Assembly (NCBI GenBank): GCA_017882615.1
Contig: JADGPD010000002.1
Span: forward strand, 1-64,000
Length of the DNA stretch: 64,000 nucleotides
Reading direction: 5' to 3'
Origin: Thermoleophilia bacterium
Lineage (GTDB): Bacteria > Actinomycetota > Thermoleophilia > Gaiellales > Gaiellaceae
Numbering within the stretch: the stretch's first letter is position 1; each line of letters starts with the position of its first letter. Below are positions 24,393-34,886 of this stretch, one piece after another. The notes beneath the pieces were generated by a model that made no database searches, had not been told where the DNA came from, and was given only the letters and a program-made list of their open reading frames with translations. The position numbers and the translations under genes are program-made.

Positions 24393-26105
24393 CTAGTGGC
24401 CGAGTGCCAGCTTCTTTTTCACAATGATGACTCGGTGCTTGTGCGTCTGGGCGAATCTTCCGTGACCAACCAGAGTTAGCCGCTCGGCACCCGCAAGCAA
24501 TGCCTTGCCCCGCGCGTTGAGGACGAGCCTGATCTTCACGGTCTTTGCCCGCGGGAAGCTGGCGCTCGCGCGGGCGACCAGGACTCGCTTGTCGCCCAGT
24601 GCCTTCGATCCTCTGAGGTACCAGGAGACCCGCAGACGCCCGGCAGCCGGGGAGTGGAAGGAGAAGAGGTAGCCGCGATTCTTTAGTAGTGCGGAGATTC
24701 TGGCGGCCTTCCCGCGCGGGACGAGAGCTATCGACATGGCCTCTCGTATCTCAGGCAAGCTGGCGAGGCGAGGCGCTATCGGCCCGACGCGAGTGGACGG
24801 GGCCTGCGTATCGCCGGCGCTGTTGGTCGCAGTGACCAGCACCCGAACTGTTGAGCCTATGTCCGCGGCTATCAGCTTGTACGAGCGCCTGGTGGCTCCC
24901 GAGATGGCCGAGCAGCTCTGAACCGTCTCCTTGCATCGCTGCCAGCGGTAGGCAAAGGAAGTCGAGCCATTGCCCCAAACGCCGCGGGACGCCGAAAGAG
25001 TCCGACCCTGACGCGGATTGCCCGAGATCGACGGCATCGACGTGTTCGCCGGAAGCGCGATCTTTACCGCCGGTGTACTGACCGCCGGTGTGCCGGCCGG
25101 CGCCGCGCCTACCACGAGCACGGCTGTCCCGCTACGAGACTGACCGTTGCTGAGCCTGGCCGTGAGGGTCACCGAATAGGTCCCGGGGGCGGCTTGCGAC
25201 GGAACGGCTACGGACACGCCCACGATCTTGCTGCTGTCCGCGGCCGGCTCGAGCGTCGAGACCGACGGCGTTACCGTCGCGCCGGGAACGTTGGTCGTCG
25301 CCGCGAAGGAGAAGCTCGCGTCCGGGGTAGCTTTTCCGGCGTAGGCGAAGGTGAACGGCACGGCCACCGTGCCACCCTGCACGACCGATGCCGCCGCGCC
25401 GGACGTTATACCGGCGTCTCTCGTCTCGAGCGAGCTGTCGGTGTCGAGATCCTCTGGCGCCGGATCGTCGACGCAGATCCCCTCCGTAGCCGAACCCGGC
25501 CCACCCCAGTCAGTGGTGAGCGAATCCTGACAATCGATTGGCTCGGTCGGGTCCGTGCCGTACTGACGCCCGCCCACGACCGCCTGATAGGTGAACGGCC
25601 CAGCGAAAGGAGATCCGTCGGCGCGCTCGGGCAGACCAAAGTCGACGTCGGCGCTGAAGTTCTGCTCGCCCGAACCGGAGTTGTAGGTCACGTACTGCGA
25701 CGTGTAACCGAACCACTCCTTACCGACCGGGGCCGGATCGAGTCGTTGAAGCTCGCTCGTATAGGCGCTGCTCTTTGTGAACTGGAGCTGCGGGCCGCTA
25801 TCCGACGGGCCGGTGGCGGTGGAGCTGAAAGAAAGGGGAGCATTCGCTCCGCTCGGAACGCGGAAGCCCAGGAAAACTTGCTTCGCACCGCTGGACACAG
25901 GTTGGCCCGAGTTACCCCACCAGTCCATACAGGCGCCGTCCGCTCCGCCCGAGGCGCAGACCGTGAAGGAGATCCGCACCGAGCCGATCACCTGATTCTG
26001 ATCGGCGGTGGGCGGGCTCGCGAAGGTCGCGCAGCCGCTCAACACCAGCGCACTCGCGAGGAGCAGGAAAACCGTCAGGGCCGCATTTCTATACAGATGC
26101 TTCAT
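24393..26105 (-). CDS. Large Ig-domain lipoprotein of unknown function
   Basis: This 570-residue protein has a signal peptide with lipobox LVLSGC, so it is probably lipid-anchored at the outer face of the membrane. The N-terminal 230 residues are Cys- and Trp-containing with no recognised family. An Ig-like sandwich follows (APGTYSVTLTARLSNGQSRSG), then a repeat with AYRWQRC, SCSAISGATRRSY and VRVLVTATNSAG, which I associate with Thermoleophilia surface proteins. The tail is basic. It is divergent from an LspA-like protein, a suggestive pairing. Likely an adhesin- or wall-associated protein; function unknown. Confidence 0.75.
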   Translation of the reverse strand: MKHLYRNAALTVFLLLASALVLSGCATFASPPTADQNQVIGSVRISFTVCASGGADGACMDWWGNSGQPVSSGAKQVFLGFRVPSGANAPLSFSSTATGPSDSGPQLQFTKSSAYTSELQRLDPAPVGKEWFGYTSQYVTYNSGSGEQNFSADVDFGLPERADGSPFAGPFTYQAVVGGRQYGTDPTEPIDCQDSLTTDWGGPGSATEGICVDDPAPEDLDTDSSLETRDAGITSGAAASVVQGGTVAVPFTFAYAGKATPDASFSFAATTNVPGATVTPSVSTLEPAADSSKIVGVSVAVPSQAAPGTYSVTLTARLSNGQSRSGTAVLVVGAAPAGTPAVSTPAVKIALPANTSMPSISGNPRQGRTLSASRGVWGNGSTSFAYRWQRCKETVQSCSAISGATRRSYKLIAADIGSTVRVLVTATNSAGDTQAPSTRVGPIAPRLASLPEIREAMSIALVPRGKAARISALLKNRGYLFSFHSPAAGRLRVSWYLRGSKALGDKRVLVARASASFPRAKTVKIRLVLNARGKALLAGAERLTLVGHGRFAQTHKHRVIIVKKKLALGH

Positions 26106-26286
26106 CGGGGGGACAGATTCAGCCTACCCGGGCCAGGGGCACAAGCCCGTCCCTCTATCGCGGTATTTATAAGCACCCCATGCGCAAAGTGCTCGGCGAA
26201 CGGAATCAGCTCCTCAACCGGCGAGAATCTCCCGTCCGACCGGAACTCCAGGCGTAAGAACCGGCGGGACGGGTACTTGCTCCAGC

Positions 26287-26786
26287 ATGGTCGAAGGGAC
26301 GATCGAACGGCGGAGGAAGCCACGGCCGAGACCGGCCGTCATCGAGGTGGGTCAGGCCCGCCTCCTCCTGCTCGCAATCGCCGCCTGGGTCTGCTTCTGG
26401 GACCTGATCGTCAAGCTCACCGAGCCGACGAAGAGCGGCTTCTACCACAAGCGAACCGGTGCCGAGCTGGCGATCATTCTGTCCATCACCTTCACGCTCG
26501 CCTACGTCGCTCCGCTGATCCGCTCGCGCATGATCGTCGCGGGCGCCGGGCTGATGGTGGGCGGAGGGCTCGGCAATGGGCTCTCGATCGTCATCTTTCC
26601 GCAGGGCGTGCCGAACCCGTTCATGATCTCGCACGAGGGTTGGACGATTGCGCTCAACCTGGCCGACATCAGCGTCGCCCTCGGTTTCGCACTGGCAACG
26701 ATTGCCGTGCTGAGATTCGCCTCGGACATGCGAGGCGAATTACGCTATCCGATTGAGCGCCGAGCGACCTCCGCTCGACCGCCCGA

Positions 26787-26790
<4 letters not shown>
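26287..26790 (+). CDS. Signal peptidase II-like membrane protein lacking part of the catalytic dyad
   Basis: This 167-residue protein has four predicted transmembrane helices and the layout of LspA. There is a GGGLGN motif (92-97) after helix 3 and an NLAD motif (124-127) before helix 4, matching LspA's GGALGN and FNxAD. The NxxDR Asp and the VVDF Asp of true LspA are replaced (GNGLS and GVPNPF), so only one of the two catalytic aspartates is present. It is divergent from a large lipoprotein gene. It may be a non-proteolytic relative or a distinct subfamily. Confidence 0.6.
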
Positions 26791-28019
<1,229 letters not shown>

Positions 28020-28145
28020 TACCGAATCTCCCTTCGAGTCGTTTGAGATAGCGAACTAGCTGGACTTTTGCGGCCGGAGCGGAGTGCATCTCCGGGCGCC
28101 GGACAGCCGGCTCGGGCAAACGAGACGCCGCCGCCGCAGAGAGAC

Positions 28146-28181
28146 GGGGCGTCGCCGCACTGAATCGGGCGGCGACGCCCC
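28146..28181 (-). terminator. Hairpin terminator after the DUF3352-like lipoprotein gene
   Basis: A perfect 13-bp stem (GGGGCGTCGCCGC / GCGGCGACGCCCC) encloses a 10-nt loop, 12 bp beyond the stop at 28194. The following bases are only weakly T-rich on the minus strand. Position and stem strength support a terminator that also insulates metK. Confidence 0.75.
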
Positions 28182-28193
28182 AATCGCATTCGC

Positions 28194-29681
28194 CTACTTG
28201 GTCGAGAGGAACGCCTTGACCTCGATCTTGTCGCCGCTCGCGGTGGCGTAGCCGAGCAGCGAGGACAGACTCCCGAGCTGACTCAGACTCGCCTTTGCGC
28301 TGCTCGAGCTGCCGAGGCTGCCGCTGAGACTGCCGACGATCGAGCTGCTGCTCTTGGAGAGCGCGGCCAGCTTGGCGAAGTCGACGTAGGCGACTCCGAG
28401 GTTGCTCGCCGGAATGGGCAGCTCCGTCGCGGCCGCGCTGTAGGCGGGGTCGCCGGAGAGCTTCGAGCTACCGGGCAGCGCCCCGGCGTCAGTGACGATG
28501 AAGAGGCTTCCATCCTTGACGCCGAAGTCGATCTTCGTCGTCCCAAAGGTCACCTCTGTGGCCTGGACGCCGCCGACCGAGACCGACTTGCTCGAGCCGT
28601 TCAGCTGCGCGGTCAGAAGCGCGACGACCTTGTCGAGCATGGTCTTCGACTTGGCCGCATCCGGCGCCTTGATCAGCAGCCCGATGCCCGACTCGGTTCC
28701 GTAGATCGACATCTCGCTGCCGGCGAGAGCCGCGAGGTCGTCGAGCTTGATGCCGAGCGCCGTCTCCATCTGTGGAATCTGGCTCCCGTACTTCTTGTTG
28801 TTACGCAGGTTCTTGACGGCCTTGTCGAGACCGAGCGCCTTTCCGTTCAGATCGACTGCGAACGAAGTTCCGCTCGGGAGCTGGTCGATCAGGGTCGACG
28901 TGGAGTTGGTCGCGCTCGTCTTGCCCTTGAAGACGCCGTCGATCGAGAGCCCCTTGGCTACGGCGCTGACGGTCACCGTCCCCCACTCCAGCTGGTTCTT
29001 CGCCAACGCGCTGTCGAGCGCCTTGGTCGCCGAGCTGGTAGTGGTGGTGGTGGTGGAGCCGAGAGAGGAAAGCGCAGAGGCGTTGATCGCCGAGCCCTTG
29101 AAGTAGGCCTTCACGAGCTCATCGGCCGGAACGCCCGCCGTGGCGGTCTTGAAGGCGCTGGAGTCGGAGAGCTTTCCGCTACCCGCGGCGGTCTTGAACT
29201 GATCGAGCGCGGCCTGCGTCTTGGCGATCGCAAGCCAGGAGCCGATCTCGGTAGTGACCGACTTCTCCTTCTTGTCCTTGGCCAGGATGCCCTTCAGCTT
29301 GCTGGAATCCGTCGGATTGGTGAGAACCACGTCTGTGGGCTTCGCCGACGTGCCCATGCTGACGACGACCGTGTTCGGGCCGAGCGCGCCCTCGACATCC
29401 GCAAGCGTGATGCCCGACTTCGAGAGGCTCTTGTCGAGACTCGTCTTCATCGACGGGATGCCGGCCAGGAGCTTCATGGCCTGCTTCCACTGCGCGCCGG
29501 TGCTGTCGGTATTGATCGAGGCGAAGGCGGTCACGCTGGCCGGCACGACGTCGGCGCCCATGATGCTCGGGTCACCCGACTTGGCGCTGGCAGAACTGCT
29601 CTTGCTGCTATTACCGCCGCAAGCCGCCAGCACGAGCAGGCAGCTGACAGCGAGAGCTAAGGCGAGAGAGATACGACGCAT
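28194..29681 (-). CDS. DUF3352-like lipoprotein
   Basis: This 495-residue protein has a lipobox (LVLAAC) after a short signal peptide and a Ser/Lys-rich spacer. A long repeat-rich domain resembling DUF3352 follows: ADVVPASVTAFASINTD near residue 45, GSWLAIAKTQAALDQF, and a second half with AALAGSEMSIYGTESGIGLLIKAPD and LFIVTDAGALPG. A run of six threonines lies near residue 210. The C-terminus is a Ser/Leu/Gly repeat. The family is of unknown function and exported. It is flanked by a strong terminator, so it is probably a single-gene unit. Confidence 0.75.
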   Translation of the reverse strand: MRRISLALALAVSCLLVLAACGGNSSKSSSASAKSGDPSIMGADVVPASVTAFASINTDSTGAQWKQAMKLLAGIPSMKTSLDKSLSKSGITLADVEGALGPNTVVVSMGTSAKPTDVVLTNPTDSSKLKGILAKDKKEKSVTTEIGSWLAIAKTQAALDQFKTAAGSGKLSDSSAFKTATAGVPADELVKAYFKGSAINASALSSLGSTTTTTTSSATKALDSALAKNQLEWGTVTVSAVAKGLSIDGVFKGKTSATNSTSTLIDQLPSGTSFAVDLNGKALGLDKAVKNLRNNKKYGSQIPQMETALGIKLDDLAALAGSEMSIYGTESGIGLLIKAPDAAKSKTMLDKVVALLTAQLNGSSKSVSVGGVQATEVTFGTTKIDFGVKDGSLFIVTDAGALPGSSKLSGDPAYSAAATELPIPASNLGVAYVDFAKLAALSKSSSSIVGSLSGSLGSSSSAKASLSQLGSLSSLLGYATASGDKIEVKAFLSTK

Positions 29682-29728
29682 TGAGATAAACCTCCGAGGC
29701 TGAGAGACCGGTGTGCCCGAAGCCTAGA

Positions 29729-30706
29729 TCAGACCGGCGGCGCTGACCACTCCCCGGTCGGTTTTCTTCCCATCAGCTCGACCACGAGGTCTTTCACCTC
29801 TCCGCCGGCAAGAACGGCGCAGACGGCCTCGGTGATCGGCAGCTCGACGCCGACCCGCTGCGCCATCTCGTTGAGAACGGGCGCCGCCGTCATGCCCTCG
29901 ACCGTGCCGATCTGCTCCCGCGCCTGCTCAGGCGTGACGCCGCGGCCGATCAGCTCGCCGGCGCGCCTGTTGCGCCCGTGCGGGTGCCAGCAAGTTGCGA
30001 TCAGATCGCCCATCCCGGCCAGGCCGGCGAAGGTGTCTGCCCGGGCGCCGCAGGCCAGGCCCAGACGGGTCATCTCGGCCAGACCGCGAGTCATCAGGGT
30101 GGCCTTGGCGTTGTCTCCCAGGCCCAGCCCGTCAACCGCGCCGGCAGCCAGTGCGATCACGTTCTTGGCGGCGCCGCAGAGCTCCACCCCAATCAGGTCG
30201 GGGTTCACGTAGACGCGAAAGGAGGCCGAGGCGATCTCGGCCTGAAGCCGCGCGGCCAGCTCGCCGTTCTTGCTGGCGACGACGGCGGCGGCGGGCAGGC
30301 CGGCGGCGATCTCCTCGGCGAAGTTGGGGCCCGAGAGAACGGCAAACGGCCGTTCGGCGACGAGCGTCGAGAGCCTGGCGCTGGAGAGCGGATCGAGCCC
30401 CTTGGTCAGGCTGAGCAGCGGTGAGGAGCCCGGCAGGCCGGCAACCGCGGCTGCAAAGGTGCGACTCGGCACCGCCACCACCAGCAGATCCACCAGCTCG
30501 AACAGCTCCGTGGCCTGTTCGACTTCGAGCGCCCCGATGCCCGTCAGCTCCAGCTCGGGCAGGTGGCGAAGATTCCTACCGCTCTCCACGAGCGAGCGGA
30601 CGGCGTCCGCGTCGCTGTCGACGAGAGTCACCTCGTGGCCGCGGCCGGCGAGCAGGTGAGCGAACGCCGTTCCCCACATCCCCGCGCCCAGTACCGCGAC
30701 CTTCAT
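29729..30706 (-). CDS. gpsA: Glycerol-3-phosphate dehydrogenase [NAD(P)+]
   Basis: The 325-residue protein has the N-terminal Rossmann motif VLGAGMWGTAFAHLLA, the SLTKGLD motif, FAVLSGPNFAEEIAAGLP, the catalytic-Lys region GAAKNVIALAAGAVDGLGLGDNAKATLMTRGLAEM and the GLAGMGDLIATC motif. It makes sn-glycerol 3-phosphate for phospholipids. It lies 4 bp after der and in the same run as plsC, linking it to membrane lipid synthesis. Confidence 0.96.
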   Translation of the reverse strand: MKVAVLGAGMWGTAFAHLLAGRGHEVTLVDSDADAVRSLVESGRNLRHLPELELTGIGALEVEQATELFELVDLLVVAVPSRTFAAAVAGLPGSSPLLSLTKGLDPLSSARLSTLVAERPFAVLSGPNFAEEIAAGLPAAAVVASKNGELAARLQAEIASASFRVYVNPDLIGVELCGAAKNVIALAAGAVDGLGLGDNAKATLMTRGLAEMTRLGLACGARADTFAGLAGMGDLIATCWHPHGRNRRAGELIGRGVTPEQAREQIGTVEGMTAAPVLNEMAQRVGVELPITEAVCAVLAGGEVKDLVVELMGRKPTGEWSAPPV

Positions 30707-30710
30707 GCCC

Positions 30711-32054
30711 TCACCGCCCGATGAAATCGATCGTTACCGGCACGCCTTCGAGCTTGAAGCGCTCGCGCAGCTCGTTCTCGACCCAGTAGCCGTAGTCGCG
30801 TGTAACGAGCGTCGAATCGTTGACGTGAATGCGGAAGCGCGGCGGGCGCACCTGCACCTGGGCGCCGTAGAGCATCTTGAGCCTGCGCCGGTCGCGGGCG
30901 GGCGCCTGGCGGGCCTCCGTCAAATCGCCCAAGAAGCGGTTCAGCTCGCCGGTGGTCACTCTGCCGTTGTAGCGGGCGAAGAGCTCCTCGATGTCGTCGA
31001 GCAGCCTGCCGACTCCCCGGCCCGTCTTCGCCGAGACGGCCCGCACAGTCGGACGCTGGCGAACCCGGCGCTGAATCTCGGGGCGCATCTCGTCGGCGAC
31101 GAAGCGGGAGATATCCCACTTGGCGAGCACGACCAGCGTTGCGCACTGCGCCTTTCGCGCAACGTCGGCGACGTTCAGGTCCTGCTCGACCAGCCCTTCC
31201 TCCGAGTCGATCAGCACCAGCGCCACGTCGGCCCGCTCGGCCGCCTCCAGTGCGCGCAGCTCCGAGTAGTACTCGATTCCCTGACGGTGCTTGCGCTTGC
31301 GCCTGAGCCCGGCGGTGTCGATCAGCAGGAACTCCTGCTCGCCGCGGATGAGGCGGGTGTCGATCGAGTCGCGGGTCGTCCCGGGAAGGTCGGAGACGAT
31401 CACCCGCTCCTGCCCGAGAAGGGCGTTGAGTAGCGACGACTTGCCCACGTTCGGGCGGCCCAGAATCGCCACCCTGATCGCGTCGGCGCCCGCTATCGGC
31501 GCGGTCTCGCCGGGCAGCAGCTCGACCATGCGATCGAGCAGGTCGCCCGAGCCGAGGCCGTGCAGAGCCGAGATCGGCAACGGATCGCCGAGGCCGAGGC
31601 GATGAAAATCGAGCGCTCGTATGTCCTGCGAAGGGTCATCGATCTTGTTCGCGGCCAGGAGAACCGGCTTGCGGGCGGTGCGCAGAATCTCGGCCACCTC
31701 CTCGTCGCCGGCCGTGACTCCGAGCGTCGCGTCGACGAGAAAGACGACCACATCGGCTTCGCCGATCGCGGCCCGCGCCTGCTCGGCAATGGCCCGCGTC
31801 AGCGGCGAAGAATCACCGAGGTCGACGCCGCCCGTGTCGATGAGCAGGAAGTTCTGTCCGTTCCAGTCGCAGAGGAGCTCCTTCCGGTCGCGCGTGACGC
31901 CGGAAGTCTCGTGCACCACCGCTGAACGGCTGCCGGTCAGACGGTTGACCAGAGTGGACTTGCCGACGTTCGGAAAGCCGACGATGGCCACTCTTCCCGC
32001 CAGGGGCCCGCCGAGCTCCGACGGCTCCTCGTCTCGCTTGTCTCTTTTCCTCAT
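30711..32054 (-). CDS. der: Ribosome biogenesis GTPase Der (EngA)
   Basis: The 447-residue protein has two tandem GTPase domains: G1 motifs [13 protein letters not shown] (near 30) and [13 protein letters not shown] (near 210), DTGG and DTAG G3 motifs, and NKID and KWD G4 motifs. A C-terminal KH-like domain follows ([17 protein letters not shown]). Der acts in 50S subunit assembly. The order cmk-plsC-der-gpsA is a common actinobacterial arrangement. Confidence 0.97.
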   Translation of the reverse strand: MRKRDKRDEEPSELGGPLAGRVAIVGFPNVGKSTLVNRLTGSRSAVVHETSGVTRDRKELLCDWNGQNFLLIDTGGVDLGDSSPLTRAIAEQARAAIGEADVVVFLVDATLGVTAGDEEVAEILRTARKPVLLAANKIDDPSQDIRALDFHRLGLGDPLPISALHGLGSGDLLDRMVELLPGETAPIAGADAIRVAILGRPNVGKSSLLNALLGQERVIVSDLPGTTRDSIDTRLIRGEQEFLLIDTAGLRRKRKHRQGIEYYSELRALEAAERADVALVLIDSEEGLVEQDLNVADVARKAQCATLVVLAKWDISRFVADEMRPEIQRRVRQRPTVRAVSAKTGRGVGRLLDDIEELFARYNGRVTTGELNRFLGDLTEARQAPARDRRRLKMLYGAQVQVRPPRFRIHVNDSTLVTRDYGYWVENELRERFKLEGVPVTIDFIGR

Positions 32055-32073
32055 CAGCTGCCTCGTCGAGCTC

Positions 32074-32760
32074 TCAGTCTCTCGGCGGCACGGTCAAGCC
32101 GCGCGGCCGCCCCTGGGCCTGAACCTCGCCCAGCCAGGTCCAGAGACGATGGATCTCGCGTGCGATCTCCGCCGTCGCCTCGCGGTAGCCCTTGCTGTTG
32201 GCGGGTAGCCCGTCGAAGCTCATCGGTTGGCCCCAGGCGAGAGTGACCGGATGAAAATTCCAGGGCCGCCAGGACTCGCTGCCGCGCACCGCCGCCGGCA
32301 GCACCGGCACGTTCTCCTGCAGCGCGACCATGGCGGCGCCGGGCATCGCCTCGCCGGGCACACCGGTGTGCTGCCTCGTTCCCTCGATGAAGACGCCGAG
32401 CGCCTCGCCGGCGCGGGCGATCTCGCGCATCTTGCGCACCGCTTCGCGATCGGATTCGCCGCGTCGCACCGGGAAGGTGCCAAAGAAGCCGAGAAACTGA
32501 GACAGGCCCGGCGCGCTCATGACCTCGGTCTTGGCCAGGAAGTAGATGCGGCGCGGACAGCGGCCGCCGAAGGCGGGCGGATCGATCATCGAAAAGTGGT
32601 TGAAGGCAAGAACGAGCCCACCTTCCAAGGGCACGTTCTCGAGCCCGTAAGAACGCACGCGCCCGAAGACATGGGCGAGCGTGCCTACCGTCGCCTGGCC
32701 TATCGCCAAGCGACGTGGCGTGTAGCCGAACAGGTACTCCTTCTTCTCCCCCACGTTCAC
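32074..32760 (-). CDS. plsC: 1-acyl-sn-glycerol-3-phosphate acyltransferase
   Basis: The 228-residue protein has the acyltransferase motifs NHFSMIDP (NHX4D, near residue 55), a basic FPVRRGESD block and [11 protein letters not shown], with a single hydrophobic N-terminal segment. It acylates lysophosphatidate to phosphatidate. Its start overlaps the cmk stop by 4 bp (both on the minus strand). Substrate chain length cannot be told. Confidence 0.92.
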   Translation of the reverse strand: MNVGEKKEYLFGYTPRRLAIGQATVGTLAHVFGRVRSYGLENVPLEGGLVLAFNHFSMIDPPAFGGRCPRRIYFLAKTEVMSAPGLSQFLGFFGTFPVRRGESDREAVRKMREIARAGEALGVFIEGTRQHTGVPGEAMPGAAMVALQENVPVLPAAVRGSESWRPWNFHPVTLAWGQPMSFDGLPANSKGYREATAEIAREIHRLWTWLGEVQAQGRPRGLTVPPRD

Positions 32761-33395
32761 CTCCCGCTCGGCAGCTTCTCGGTCACCAGCGCCTCGATTC
32801 TCTCCACAACCTGCTCGACGCTCAAGTCGGTGGTGTCGATGTGCACCGCGTCGGGCGCGGGCTGCATCTGAGGTGCGTCGCGCTCGTCGCGCCGTCGCAT
32901 GTCGGCTGCCAGAGCCTTGGCTGGGCTGCCCGGACGCTCGGCCAGGCGCCGTCCCGCGCGCACGCCTTCGTCGGCGACCAGATAGACCTTGACCTCGGCG
33001 CCGGGCACGACGACACTGCCGATGTCGCGACCCTCGATCACCGAATCGCCGAGCGCGGCCAGCTCGCGCTGGCGCTCGCGCATGATCAGGCGCACCTCGG
33101 CCTGGCGCGCTACGAGCGAGACGACGCGATCGACCTCCGGCCGCCGGATCGCCTCGGTCACGTCGATGCCGCCGATCCGCGTATGCCCCTCGCTATCGAA
33201 GTCGATCGGATTGGCACGCCCGAGCTCTGCCAGCAGCGCTTCGTCTTCGAGCTCGGCGCCGCGTTCCGAGGCCAGCCAGGTCAGCGCGCGGTACATCGCG
33301 CCGGTGTCGAGATAACGAAAGCCAAGCTTGGCCGCGAGGGCCCGGGCCACGGTGCTCTTGCCGGCTCCGGCCGGCCCGTCGATCGTCACGATCAA
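32757..33395 (-). CDS. cmk: Cytidylate kinase
   Basis: The 212-residue protein starts MIVTIDGPAGAGKSTVARALA, with the P-loop at residues 7-15, YLDTGAMYRALTWLA, a GRDIGSVV motif and a C-terminal RDERD block: all Cmk hallmarks. It phosphorylates CMP/dCMP. The start is TTG 33395, 5 bp beyond the palindromic repeat at 33400-33562. The repeat's end GAAAGGG is the only ribosome-binding-site-like sequence before it. Confidence 0.96.
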   Translation of the reverse strand: MIVTIDGPAGAGKSTVARALAAKLGFRYLDTGAMYRALTWLASERGAELEDEALLAELGRANPIDFDSEGHTRIGGIDVTEAIRRPEVDRVVSLVARQAEVRLIMRERQRELAALGDSVIEGRDIGSVVVPGAEVKVYLVADEGVRAGRRLAERPGSPAKALAADMRRRDERDAPQMQPAPDAVHIDTTDLSVEQVVERIEALVTEKLPSGR

Positions 33396-33399
33396 AGCT

Positions 33400-33562
33400 G
33401 TGCCCTTTCAGGTGATGCTTCCGAGGTTCTGGGTCGCAAGCACCAAGCGATGCTAGGACGCAGGGAGCACCCGTAGCCGCCGGCTACGGGTGCGACTGAG
33501 GACAAAGCAGCGCGCCGCGTGATCGCGGACCAGAAACCGGAGGGTATCGCTTGAACGGGCAC
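33400..33562. repeat. Palindromic interspersed repeat, copy 2 (aroA/cmk intergenic)
   Basis: This 163-bp element has ends GTGCCC...GGGCAC and the same internal order as copy 1 at 20569-20730. The central hairpin is GCACCCGTAGCC-GC-GGCTACGGGTGC, a perfect 12-bp stem. Its sequence differs from that of copy 1 although both pair, so structure is conserved while sequence changes. It occupies the aroA-cmk gap, 7 bp from the aroA stop and 5 bp from the cmk start, in the same orientation relative to transcription as copy 1. Confidence 0.88.
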
Positions 33563-33569
33563 GAACAGC

Positions 33570-34886
33570 TCATTCCTTTTCCGGGACAAAGTCGCGCCTG
33601 GCAACCTCGTCCAGGAGCTCGAAGAAGTCCGGGAAGCTTACTGCGACGATGTCCGGGTCATCGATCTCCACGCCTTCGCGGGAGAGAATGCCGGCGATTC
33701 CGGCGAGCATGGCGATGCGATGGTCGTCGTGGGTCTCGACCAATCCGCCCTTGAACCGCGTCGGAACGCCGCGCACCCAGAAGCCGTCGGGCTCCGCGTT
33801 GACATGGGCGCCGAGCCCGTTCAAAGCCTCGGTCGTCGACTGGATCCGGTCGGACTCCTTGGCCCGCAGCTCCTCGGCGCCGCGCACGCGGCTGACGCCG
33901 TGAGCCATCGACGCCGCGAGCGCGAACAGCGGCAGCTCGTCGACCACGTTGGGCACCTCGTGCGACTCGATCGTCGTCGCCGTCAGCTCGGCCGAGCGAA
34001 TCCCGAGACTGCCAACCGGCTCGCCGCCGGAGGAACGCCGGTCGTAGACCGTCGTGCGGGCGCCCATGCGCTCCAGCACGCCGAGAAAGCCGATCCGGGT
34101 CGGGTTCAAGTTGACGTCGTGGATGCGCAATTCGGAGCCGGTGAGGAGCGAGGCGCCAACCAGGAAAGGAGCGGCCGAGGAGAAGTCGCCCGGGATGTCG
34201 AGATCGAGCGGCGGGATGCGCTCGGCCGGCCAGACGCTGATCTCGCTGCCCTCGTGGCGCACGCGGACGCCCAGCGAAGTAAGCATGCGCTCGGTGTGAT
34301 CACGAGTCGGCACCGGCTCGACTACCGTCGTCGGGCCGCTCTTCGCGAACAGCCCGGCGAGCAGGATCGCCGACTTGACTTGGGCGCTCGCCACGGGCAA
34401 GACGTATGTGGTCGGCTCGAGCGACCCGCCCGAGATGGTCACCGGTGCCGAGCCGTTCGTTGTCTCGACCTCGGCGCCCATCTGCCTGAGCGGAATGGCG
34501 ATTCGCTCGTGCGGGCGGCTGGAGAGCGATTCGTCGCCCGTAAGGACGAAGCGACCTTCCTGACCGGCGAGTACGCCCGCCAGGAGCCTGAGCAAAGTGC
34601 CGGCGTTACGGCAGTCGATCGGATGATCGGGCGGCCGCAGTCCGCGCAGCCCGACGCCCTCGATCCTGATCGTCCCCGGGCTCGGCTCGCTCACCGTCGC
34701 GCCAAGCGAGCGCACGGCGTCGAGGGCCGCATCGGTGTCGGCCGCGTGCCCGAAGCCGCGGATCTCGCTGACGCCGTCGGCTACCGCGGCCAACAGCGCG
34801 GCCCGCTGGCAGAGGCCCTTCACCCCCGGCACGGCAATGTCGCCGACCAACGCCGCCGCCGGCTCGACTCGCCGAGTAGCGCTCAA
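33570..34886 (-). CDS. aroA: 3-phosphoshikimate 1-carboxyvinyltransferase (EPSP synthase)
   Basis: The 438-residue protein has the EPSP synthase landmarks: NAGTLLRLLAGVLAG, SLSSRPHERIAIPLRQMGAEV, VASAQVKSAILLAGLFA, RDHTERML, DVNLNPTRIGFLGVLERMGA, RVRGAEELRAKESDRI and THDDHRIAML. It makes EPSP from shikimate 3-phosphate and PEP. The start TTG 34886 overlaps the tyrA stop by 4 bp, so the two aromatic-pathway genes are coupled. Confidence 0.96.
   Translation of the reverse strand: MSATRRVEPAAALVGDIAVPGVKGLCQRAALLAAVADGVSEIRGFGHAADTDAALDAVRSLGATVSEPSPGTIRIEGVGLRGLRPPDHPIDCRNAGTLLRLLAGVLAGQEGRFVLTGDESLSSRPHERIAIPLRQMGAEVETTNGSAPVTISGGSLEPTTYVLPVASAQVKSAILLAGLFAKSGPTTVVEPVPTRDHTERMLTSLGVRVRHEGSEISVWPAERIPPLDLDIPGDFSSAAPFLVGASLLTGSELRIHDVNLNPTRIGFLGVLERMGARTTVYDRRSSGGEPVGSLGIRSAELTATTIESHEVPNVVDELPLFALAASMAHGVSRVRGAEELRAKESDRIQSTTEALNGLGAHVNAEPDGFWVRGVPTRFKGGLVETHDDHRIAMLAGIAGILSREGVEIDDPDIVAVSFPDFFELLDEVARRDFVPEKE

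Noticed and set aside
29030-29060. A GTGGTG tandem run inside the DUF3352-like gene, considered as a repeat or phase-variation site
   Set aside because: It encodes a short Thr run in frame, the unit is three bases so changes would not shift the frame, and the tract is short.
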